NCBI RefSeq assembly: GCF_037975245.1
Contig: NC_092572.1
Coordinates: 6,771,501 to 6,835,500, forward strand
Source of the DNA: Apostichopus japonicus
Lineage: Eukaryota > Echinodermata > Holothuroidea > Aspidochirotida > Stichopodidae
DNA: 64,000 nucleotides
Direction: 5' to 3'
Shown in pieces: positions 13,801 to 25,800 of the stretch. Made by a program: the position numbers and the translations under genes. A model generated the notes under the pieces. That model worked only from the letters and a program-made list of their open reading frames with translations. It did not search any database and had not been told where the DNA came from. The first letter of the stretch is position 1, and each line of letters opens with the position of its first letter.

Positions 13801-16800
13801 TGTATGACATGTTATATAGACTAAAGCTACAGAAACATTGATCCCAGTTTGTGGACTTTGTAATATCGGCAGGACAACCAGTTTTTTTTTAATAGGGTCT
13901 GGGATCCCTTCATGAAGGTAGTAAATGCCATTCAATTTACAAATCTTTCTTTAATTACTTGCAATCCAAAGCCAACGAACTAATTGAATTGAAAGAAAGT
14001 TTGTAGATACAACTGTATAATTAAAGGCCACAAAGGAAACTACGAACAACGTGGGACAAGAGTTAAGATGAGAAAATCAATTATAACCGTAGTAAATATT
14101 ACTTATTTGGTTTATTTAGATTTTTCGAATGAGACCATAATGTTCATGAGATCAAGAGGCTATATGAGGGATACGATTACATTGTTCTTTAAAATCGAGC
14201 AATCCCAATAAGTAAAACTATTATCTAACGTCTGCGCTTTTGTGAGCCAGCTTTGTAAATTTAGTTCTACTACGACTACCATCATGTTTTATATGAAGTA
14301 CAAAATATATTCTAGACGTCCATTTTTATATGAACCTGAAACCAAATATTTAAAGATGTTGCTCCTTTCCACGGAAGATGTGTAATGTTTACTTGAAACC
14401 TTGAAAAATCAACAAAACAGCATTGATATCATTCTAAAGAGAAAACATAAATGATCTTTCCACGCATTTTTATGTTGTTGTGTATAGTTCAAATAGTATA
14501 TATAAATAAAAATAAAACTTCAATTAGATATAGATTATGGAGTGATACCATAGTGTACAGGGCAATCTTTATGAAGGCATAGTTTTGAAGAAAAAGTCAA
14601 TAAATATCATACTTCATTCCAAAACATGTATCATGAGTTAATTTTCTGACTGCTTGTTGGAAACAGATAACAGATTATCATTCTACGTGATTCTAATTCA
14701 TTTTACATTTTCTCATTACTTTGAATTATTTACTACTTGTATGACGCATGATAGCTGAATAAACGAACTAAGTTCTCATAATTAATGTACAGCTAAGAAG
14801 TTTGCTGATGACACCAAATTGTATTCTGAGGTCTCTTCCAAAAGCGATTCTGAGAAATTTCAAGCGGATTTAGATAAGATTTTTTCCTGGTCTCAGGGGT
14901 GGCAAATGCTTTTTAATGTTGATAAATGTAAGGTAATGCACATTGGTAGTAGTAACCAAAAGTTTACATACAATATAAATGGTGTGGAGTTACAGGAGGT
15001 CTTTGTTGAAAGAGATCTAGGTATCTACATTGACTCGTCTCTGCAACCTTCCAAACATTGTCTTGAAGCTGCTAAAAGAGGTAATAGGGTTTTAGGTATG
15101 ATCAAGAGGAACTTCAGTTTTCTGAAAGAGGACATCGTAGTTAGGCTTTATAAGCAGTTGGTTAGGCCTCATCTGGAGTATGCTGTGCAGGCTTGGAACC
15201 CTTATTTTGCTAAGGATAAGGAAGTACTTGAAAAGGTCCAGAGGAGAGCTACTAGGATGATTAGTTCCTTAAAGAGGGTTCCTTATTATAGGCGGTTACA
15301 ACTGTTGAATCTCACCACACTGGAGCTTAGGAGGTTACGTGGGGACTTGATCCAGGTTTTCAAGATTGTGTATGGTTTCGACAATTTATCCTTTACCGAC
15401 TTTTTCAACTTTGCAAACAGTAGTTGTACTAGAGGTCATTGTCTTAAACTTCAAAAGTCGCATAGTAGGATTAATATTCGGCATAACTTTTTTTCTAATA
15501 GGGTTGTGAATGAGTGGAATAGTTTGCCTGAGAAAGTTGTACTTGCAAGTAGTGTCAATGGGTTTAAGAATGCTTTGGACAAGCACTTTAAGCATTGTAA
15601 TCGGGTCTGAGTGTTTGTGTCTTCAGGTTTTTCCCTCTCTTTATAGGGTCCTTGATGGGGACTTAAGTGTCCCTCCTGATCCTTTTTTCTACTAAACTAA
15701 TTCATAGAGAACAAGAAAACGTTAGCTATAAGTAGCTATAAGACAAAAAATAGCACATAAATTATTTACTTTTCATAAAATTGACATGCAGTTAATTCAA
15801 ATAAAAGTTTAAGAAATTAATGAGTGGGAAGGAAAGAATAGATACACGTTCTTTTAAAATCGCAATATTCAATATAAATAATAATGCGTCATAAAAGGCG
15901 TGAAAAGGGCGATCATTATGTAGACCTATTTTCTTAAGCAAAATAATCAATTAATATCATATTTAATTCCAAAACATGTCTCATGAGTTTGTGAGTTATT
16001 TCCTGACTGCTTGTTAGAAACAGATCATCATTCTAAATGGTCTTCATTTCGTCTATGTTTTCTCATACAGACATACACAGTAGTAACAATTATTAACAAC
16101 GTTCGTTGGTAGAAAACACGCACTTAATTGCTGTTTTGTATATGGAATTGCATATTTCTGTTGTAGGATACATTGAGGCGAAAAGATGAAGAAATAGCAA
16201 AAGAAAGGAACGAAACTTTCAAGTTAAAGGTAAGTTAGATTCCCAAATATGACGCATGGCCTGTTTATGACAAAATAACAGCAAAAGAATGAGTTTTCGA
16301 TATCATTTGACACATGCAATAACCTGCCGAATCAGCTGTTTTATTTTTTCCGGTTACTTCAAAATGGAGTTACCCAAAGTAACCTTACAGATGAACAAAG
16401 AGTTAAATTGGACAACTTAGCAGTAAATGGAGCAAAAAAGGAGAGGTAAGATGAAAGGAAAGAGCGATGAGTGGATTAAGGAATACCGGAAGTAACATAT
16501 TGTGAGGGGTTTAACAGCTGAAGGCAAATATTAATGGAGTTGAATAACCAGAAAAGTAGTTGACGATTAAAACCCGTGAATGTGGATTGCCTGGGATGAA
16601 AACGTCAGGCCTACTAACTTTTACGTATTTAACACTCAGGCTTAATATTTTACTTTAATAAGAAGTTTTCTAAACGTTTTCTTCTTCTCCAGGAATTATG
16701 AGAACTTAATTTGTTTATTAGCTATCATGCGTCATACAAGTTGTAAATAAGTCAAGATCATGCCCAACAGCTAAGACAAAACGTAGCGCATAAATTATTT

Positions 16801-19800
16801 ACTTTCCATAAAATTGACATGCAGTTTATTCGAATAAAAGTATAAGAAGTTAATGAGCCGGAAGGAAAAAAGAACAAGTTTAATGTTCATTCAAATGGCG
16901 ATATTCTATGGTTGCTTGTTTACTTTCTGTAACTGTATGAGAACCATTGAAAAATGCTACAGGAAAAACCACCGTTGCTGAGTAAAGATATCATAATTAC
17001 CAGTATTTGTTTCAGTTAGACATTACACTCAATCCTTAATAGTTTAGACGACGGCTGAGACACAGTTTCACTGTGGCTCAGAAGATCAATTTCTTGCCAA
17101 ACCCTGAGCCAGAGATTGCAATATTTTGTAAGCAGTTGATTGGGTAGGGATACCGTTTTATAAATGACGGCGAAATAGCAGTATAGGCCAAAGCATTTGA
17201 GTTATTTCATTTGTAATGAAATATTTGAATAAAAAGAATACTGTGGTGATATTGATTTTGCCACACCATACTATCACATTTTCTATTAGTCTTTTATTGT
17301 GCTATTTTAAACTTAGCAAATATCCGTTAATTTACACGTTACTATTTTCGCTGCAGGAACTAGCGCAAAGAAAAGAACAAGAAATAATCGCACTGAAGGT
17401 AAGTACGGATACAATGTTTAGGTTTAGGTTCATAACAAACAATCTACAAACAACATAAGAGCATATTTAAAAACAATAACATATACCTAACACTTGTCAC
17501 TACTTTGGGGATTTAATTGCATTGGAATATGACACAGAGAAGAATTTAATGAATACTAGTTGGACATTCAACATACGATAGATTCGAAATATTAAAGTAG
17601 CGTCCATGGTTTAACATTCATCGTAATGAACAAACATTGAGTAAGTAGTAATGTAATATCAACAAAACAGCATTGAAAACCAGACTCAAGATTAAACTTT
17701 AAGTACTTTTCCACGAATTATGTTGATGTGTTTAGTTCAAATATAATATATAGGAAAGAATCTTCAATGTGAAATATTTCATAGAGTGATACCACAGTGA
17801 AAAAGGCGATCATTATATAGGCCCATCTTCTTAAGCAAAAAAATCAATTAATATCATATTTAATTCCAAAACATGTCTCATGAGTTTGTGATTTATATCC
17901 TGACTGCTTGTTGAAAACAGATCATCATTCTAAATAGTATTCATTTCGTCTATGTTTTCTGATACAGGCATACACAGTAGTAACAATTATTAACAACGTT
18001 CATTGGAAGATAACACGCACTTAATTGCTGTTTTGTATATGGAATTGCATATTTCTGTTGTAGGATATATTAAGGCGAAAAGATGAAGAAATAGCAAAAG
18101 AAAGGAACGAAACTTTCAAGTTAAAGGTAAGTTAGATTCCCAAATATGACGCATGGCCTGTTTATGACAAAATAACAGCAAAAGAATGAGTTTGCGATAT
18201 CATTTGGACAAATGCAATACCCTGCCGAATCAGCTGTTTATATTTTTCCGGTTACTTCACACACAAAATGGAGTTACCCAAAGTAACCTTACAGATGAAA
18301 AAAGAGTTAAATTGGACAACTGTGCAAAATAAATGGAGCAAAAAAGGAGAGGTAAGATGAAAGGAAAGAGCGATGAGTGGATTAAGGAATACCGGAAGTA
18401 TCATATTGTGAGGGGTTTAACAGGTAGAGGCAAATATTAATGGAGTTGAATAACCAGAAAAGTAGTTGACGAATAAAACCCGTGAATGTGGATTGCCTGA
18501 GATGGAAACGTCAGGCCTACTAACTTTTACGTATTTATCACTCAGGCTTAATATTTTACTTTAATAAGATGTTTGCTAAACGTTTTCTTCTTCTCCAGGA
18601 ATTATGAGAACTTAATTTGTTTATTAGCTATCATGCGTCATACAAGTGGTAAATAAGTCAAGATCATGCCCAACAGCTAAGACAAAACGTAGCGCATAAA
18701 TTATTTACTTTCCATAAAATTGACATGCAGTTTATTCGAATAAAAGTATAAGAAGTTAATGAGCCGGAAGGAAAAAAGAACAAGTTAAGACACAGTTTCA
18801 CTGTGGCTCAGAAGATCAATTTCTTGCCAAACCCTGAGCCAGAGATTGCAATATTTTGTAAGCAGTTGATTGGGTAGGGATACCGTTTTATATATGACGG
18901 CGAAATAGCAGTATAGGCCAAAGCATTTGAGTTATTTCATTTGTAATGAAATATTTGAATAAAAAGAATACTGTGGTGATATTGATTTTGCCACACCATA
19001 CTATCACATTTTCTATTAGTCTTTTATTGTGCTATTTTAAACTTAGCAAATATCCGTTAATTTACACGTTACTATTTTCGCTGCAGGAACTAGCGCAAAG
19101 AAAAGAACAAGAAATAATCGCACTGAAGGTAAGTACGGATACAATGTTTAGGTTTAGGTTCATAACAAACAATCTACAAACAACATAAGAGCATATTTAA
19201 AAACAATAACATATACCTAACACTTGTCACTACTTTGGGGATTTAATTGCATTGGAATATGACACAGAGAAGAATTTAATGAATACTAGTTGGACATTCA
19301 ACATACGATAGATTCGAAATATTAAAGTAGCGTCCATGGTTTAACATTCATCGTAATGAACAAACATTGAGTAAGTAGTAATGTAATATCAACAAAACAG
19401 CATTGAAAACCAGACTCAAGATTAAACTTTAAGTACTTTTCCACGAATTATGTTGATGTGTTTAGTTCAAATATAATATATAGGAAAGAATCTTCAATGT
19501 GAAATATTTCATAGAGTGATACCACAGTGAAAAAGGCGATCATTATATAGGCCCATCTTCTTAAGCAAAAAAATCAATTAATATCATATTTAATTCCAAA
19601 ACATGTCTCATGAGTTTGTGATTTATATCCTGACTGCTTGTTGAAAACAGATCATCATTCTAAATAGTATTCATTTCGTCTATGTTTTCTGATACAGGCA
19701 TACATAGTAGTAACAATTATTAACAACGTTCATTGGAAGATAACACGCACTTAATTGCTGTTTTGTATATGGAATTGCATATTTCTGTTGTAGGATACAT

Positions 19801-22800
19801 TGAGGCGAAAAGATGAAGAAACAAAAGGAGGAAGGAACGAAACTTTCAAGTTAAAGGTAAGTTAGATTCCCAAATATGACGCATGGCCTGTTTATGACAA
19901 AATAACAGCAAAAGAATGAGTTTTCGATATCATTGGACACATGCAATAACCTGCCGAATCAGCTGTTTTATTTTTTCCGGTTACTTCAAAATGGAGTTAC
20001 CCAAAGTAACCTTACAGATGAACAAAGAGTTAAATTGGACAACTTAGCAGTAAATGGAGCAAAAAAGGAGAGGTAAGATGAAAGGAAAGAGCGATGAGTG
20101 GATTAAGGAATACCGGAAGTATCATATTGTGAGGGGTTTAACAGCTGAAGGCAAATATTAATGGAGTTGAATAACCAGAAAAGTAGTTGACGAATAAAAC
20201 CCGTGAATGTGGATTGCCTGGGATGGAAACGTCAGGCCTACTAACTTTTACGTATTTAACACTCAGGCTTAATATTTTACTTTAATAAGATGTTTTCTAA
20301 ACGTTTTCTTCTTCTCCAGGAATTATGAGAACTTAATTTGTTTATTAGCTATCATGCGTCATACAAGTTGTAAATAAGTCAAGATCATGCCCAACAGCTA
20401 AGACAAAACGTAGCGCATAAATTATTTACTTTCCATAAAATTGACATGCAGTTTATTCGAATAAAAGTATAAGAAGTTAATGAGCCGGAAGGAAAAAAGA
20501 ACAAGTTTAATGTTCATTCAAATGGCGATATTCTATGGTTGCTTGTTTACTTTCTGTAACTGTATGAGAACCATTGAAAAATGCTACAGGAAAAACCACC
20601 GTTGCTGAGTAAAGATATCATAATTACCAGTATTTGTTTCAGTTAGACATTACACTCAATCCTTAATAGTTTAGACGACGGCTGAGACACAGTTTCACTG
20701 TAGCTCAGAAGATCAATTTCTTGCCAAACCCTGAGCCAGAGATTGCAATATTTTGTAAGCAGTTGATTGGGTAGGGATACCGTTTTATAAATGACGGCGA
20801 AATAGCAGTATAGGCCAAAGCATTTGAGTTATTTCATTTGTAATGAAATATTTTGAATAAAAAGAATACTGTGGTGATATTGATTTTGCCACACCATACT
20901 ATCACATTTTCTATTAGTCTTTTATTGTGCTATTTTAAACTTAGCAAATATCCGTTAATTTACACGTTACTATTTTCGCTGCAGGAACTAGCGCAAAGAA
21001 AAGAACAAGAAATAATCGCACTGAAGGTAAGTACGGATACAATGTTTAGGTTTAGGTTCATAACAAACAATCTACAAACAACATAAGAGCATATTTAAAA
21101 ACAATAACATATACCTAACACTTGTCACTACTTTGGGGATTTAATTGCATTGGAATATGACACAGAGAAGAATTTAATGAATACTAGTTGGACATTCAAC
21201 ATACGATAGATTCGAAATATTAAAGTAGCGTCCATGGTTTAACATTCATCGTAATGAACAAACATTGAGTAAGTAGTAATGTAATATCAACAAAACAGCA
21301 TTGAAAACCAGACTCAAGATTAAACTTTAAGTACTTTTCCACGAATTATGTTGATGTGTTTAGTTCAAATATAATATATAGGAAAGAATCTTCAATGTGA
21401 AATATTTCATAGAGTGATACCACAGTGAAAAAGGCGATCATTATATAGGCCCATCTTCTTAAGCAAAAAAATCAATTAATATCATATTTAATTCCAAAAC
21501 ATGTCTCATGAGTTTGTGATTTATATCCTGACTGCTTGTTGAAAACAGATCATCATTCTAAATAGTATTCATTTCGTCTATGTTTTCTGATACAGGCATA
21601 CACAGTAGTAACAATTATTAACAACGTTCATTGGAAGATAACACGCACTTAATTGCTGTTTTGTATATGGAATTGCATATTTCTGTTGTAGGATACATTG
21701 AGGCGAAAAGATGAAGAAACAAAAGGAGGAAGGAACGAAACTTTCAAGTTAAAGGTAAGTTAGATTCCCAAATATGACGCATGGCCTGTTTATGACAAAA
21801 TAACAGCAAAAGAATGAGTTTTCGATATCATTGGACACATGCAATAACCTGCCGAATCAGCTGTTTTATTTTTTCCGGTTACTTCAAAATGGAGTTACCC
21901 AAAGTAACCTTACAGATGAACAAAGAGTTAAATTGGACAACTTAGCAGTAAATGGAGCAAAAAAGGAGAGGTAAGATGAAAGGAAAGAGCGATGAGTGGA
22001 TTAAGGAATACCGGAAGTATCATATTGTGAGGGGTTTAACAGCTGAAGGCAAATATTAATGGAGTTGAATAACCAGAAAAGTAGTTGACGAATAAAACCC
22101 GTGAATGTGGATTGCCTGGGATGGAAACGTCAGGCCTACTAACTTTTACGTATTTAACACTCAGGCTTAATATTTTACTTTAATAAGAAGTTTTCTAAAC
22201 GTTTTCTTCTTCTCCAGGAATTATGAGAACTTAATTTGTTTATTAGCTATCATGCGTCATACAAGTTGTAAATAAGTCAAGATCATGCCCAACAGCTAAG
22301 ACAAAACGTAGCGCATAAATTATTTACTTTCCATAAAATTGACATGCAGTTTATTCGAATAAAAGTATAAGAAGTTAATGAGCCGGAAGGAAAAAAGAAC
22401 AAGTTTAATGTTCATTCAAATGGCGATATTCTATGGTTGCTTGTTTACTTTCTGTAACTGTATGAGAACCATTGAAAAATGCTACAGGAAAAACCACCGT
22501 TGCTGAGTAAAGATATCATAATTACCAGTATTTGTTTCAGTTAGACATTACACTCAATCCTTAATAGTTTAGACGACGGCTGAGACACAGTTTCACTGTA
22601 GCTCAGAAGATCAATTTCTTGCCAAACCCTGAGCCAGAGATTGCAATATTTTGTAAGCAGTTGATTGGGTAGGGATACCGTTTTATAAATGACGGCGAAA
22701 TAGCAGTATAGGCCAAAGCATTTGAGTTATTTCATTTGTAATGAAATATTTTGAATAAAAAGAATACTGTGGTGATATTGATTTTGCCACACCATACTAT

Positions 22801-25800
22801 CACATTTTCTATTAGTCTTTTATTGTGCTATTTTAAACTTAGCAAATATCCGTTAATTTACACGTTACTATTTTCGCTGCAGGAACTAGCGCAAAGAAAA
22901 GAACAAGAAATAATCGCACTGAAGGTAAGTACGGATACAATGTTTAGGTTTAGGTTCATAACAAACAATCTACAAACAACATAAGAGCATATTTAAAAAC
23001 AATAACATATACCTAACACTTGTCACTACTTTGGGGATTTAATTGCATTGGAATATGACACAGAGAAGAATTTAATGAATACTAGTTGGACATTCAACAT
23101 ACGATAGATTCGAAATATTAAAGTAGCGTCCATGGTTTAACATTCATCGTAATGAACAAACATTGAGTAAGTAGTAATGTAATATCAACAAAACAGCATT
23201 GAAAACCAGACTCAAGATTAAACTTTAAGTACTTTTCCACGAATTATGTTGATGTGTTTAGTTCAAATATAATATATAGGAAAGAATCTTCAATGTGAAA
23301 TATTTCATAGAGTGATACCACAGTGAAAAAGGCGATCATTATATAGGCCCATCTTCTTAAGCAAAAAAATCAATTAATATCATATTTAATTCCAAAACAT
23401 GTCTCATGAGTTTGTGATTTATATCCTGACTGCTTGTTGAAAACAGATCATCATTCTAAATAGTATTCATTTCGTCTATGTTTTCTGATACAGGCATACA
23501 CAGTAGTAACAATTATTAACAACGTTCATTGGAAGATAACACGCACTTAATTGCTGTTTTGTATATGGAATTGCATATTTCTGTTGTAGGATACATTGAG
23601 GCGAAAAGATGAAGAAACAAAAGGAGGAAGGAACGAAACTTTCAAGTTAAAGGTAAGTTAGATTCCCAAATATGACGCATGGCCTGTTTATGACAAAATA
23701 ACAGCAAAAGAATGAGTTTTCGATATCATTGGACACATGCAATAACCTGCCGAATCAGCTGTTTTATTTTTTCCGGTTACTTCAAAATGGAGTTACCCAA
23801 AGTAACCTTACAGATGAACAAAGAGTTAAATTGGACAACTTAGCAGTAAATGGAGCAAAAAAGGAGAGGTAAGATGAAAGGAAAGAGCGATGAGTGGATT
23901 AAGGAATACCGGAAGTATCATATTGTGAGGGGTTTAACAGCTGAAGGCAAATATTAATGGAGTTGAATAACCAGAAAAGTAGTTGACGAATAAAACCCGT
24001 GAATGTGGATTGCCTGGGATGGAAACGTCAGGCCTACTAACTTTTACGTATTTAACACTCAGGCTTAATATTTTACTTTAATAAGATGTTTTCTAAACGT
24101 TTTCTTCTTCTCCAGGAATTATGAGAACTTAATTTGTTTATTAGCTATCATGCGTCATACAAGTTGTAAATAAGTCAAGATCATGCCCAACAGCTAAGAC
24201 AAAACGTAGCGCATAAATTATTTACTTTCCATAAAATTGACATGCAGTTTATTCGAATAAAAGTATAAGAAGTTAATGAGCCGGAAGGAAAAAAGAACAA
24301 GTTTAATGTTCATTCAAATGGCGATATTCTATGGTTGCTTGTTTACTTTCTGTAACTGTATGAGAACCATTGAAAAATGCTACAGGAAAAACCACCGTTG
24401 CTGAGTAAAGATATCATAATTACCAGTATTTGTTTCAGTTAGACATTACACTCAATCCTTAATAGTTTAGACGACGGCTGAGACACAGTTTCACTGTGGC
24501 TCAGAAGATCAATTTCTTGCCAAACCCTGAGCCAGAGATTGCAATATTTTGTAAGCAGTTGATTGGGTAGGGATACCGTTTTATAAATGACGGCGAAATA
24601 GCAGTATAGGCCAAAGCATTTGAGTTATTTCATTTGTAATGAAATATTTGAATAAAAAGAATACTGTGGTGATATTGATTTTGCCACACCATACTATCAC
24701 ATTTTCTATTAGTCTTTTATTGTGCTATTTTAAACTTAGCAAATATCCGTTAATTTACACGTTACTATTTGCGCTGCAGGAACTAGCGCAAAGAAAAGAA
24801 CAAGAAATAATCGCACTGAAGGTAAGTACGGATACAATGTTTAGGTTTAGGTTCATAACAAACAATCTACAAACAACATAAGAGCATATTTAAAAACAAT
24901 AACATATACCTAACACTTGTCACTACTTTGGGGATTTAATTGCATTGGAATATGACACAGAGAAGAATTTAATGAATACTAGTTGGACATTCAACATACG
25001 ATAGATTCGAAATATTAAAGTAGCGTCCATGGTTTAACATTCATCGTAATGAACAAACATTGAGTAAGTAGTAATGTAATATCAACAAAACAGCATTGAA
25101 AACCAGACTCAAGATTAAACTTTAAGTACTTTTCCACGAATTATGTTGATGTGTTTAGTTCAAATATAATATATAGGAAAGAATCTTCAATGTGAAATAT
25201 TTCATAGAGTGATACCACAGTGAAAAAGGCGATCATTATATAGGCCCATCTTCTTAAGCAAAAAAATCAATTAATATCATATTTAATTCCAAAACATGTC
25301 TCATGAGTTTGTGATTTATATCCTGACTGCTTGTTGAAAACAGATCATCATTCTAAATAGTATTCATTTCGTCTATGTTTTCTGATACAGGCATACACAG
25401 TAGTAACAATTATTAACAACGTTCATTGGAAGATAACACGCACTTAATTGCTGTTTTGTATATGGAATTGCATATTTCTGTTGTAGGATACATTGAGGCG
25501 AAAAGATGAAGAAACAAAAGGAGGAAGGAACGAAACTTTCAAGTTAAAGGTAAGTTAGATTCCCAAATATGACGCATGGCCTGTTTATGACAAAATAACA
25601 GCAAAAGAATGAGTTTTCGATATCATTGGACAAATGCAATACCCTGCCGAATCAGCTGTTTATATTTGTCCGGTTACTTTACACACAAAATGGAGTTACC
25701 CAAAGTAACCTTACAGATGAAAAAAGAGTTAAATTGGACAACTTAGCAGTAAATGGAGCAAAAAAGGAGAGGTAAGATGAAAGGAAAGAGCAATGAGTGA

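Noticed and set aside
16380-16448. Exon-like stretch in each unit between TTACAG and GAGAG|GTAAGA
   Set aside because: Its length is 55 nt in unit 1 and differs in unit 2 by indels that break any frame, so it is not under coding constraint.
17216-24881. Five repeated 77-80-codon plus-strand ORFs (MKYLNKKNTVV...)
   Set aside because: They run through intron, the 42-nt B exon and its donor. Only the B exon part is coding; repetition reflects the tandem array.
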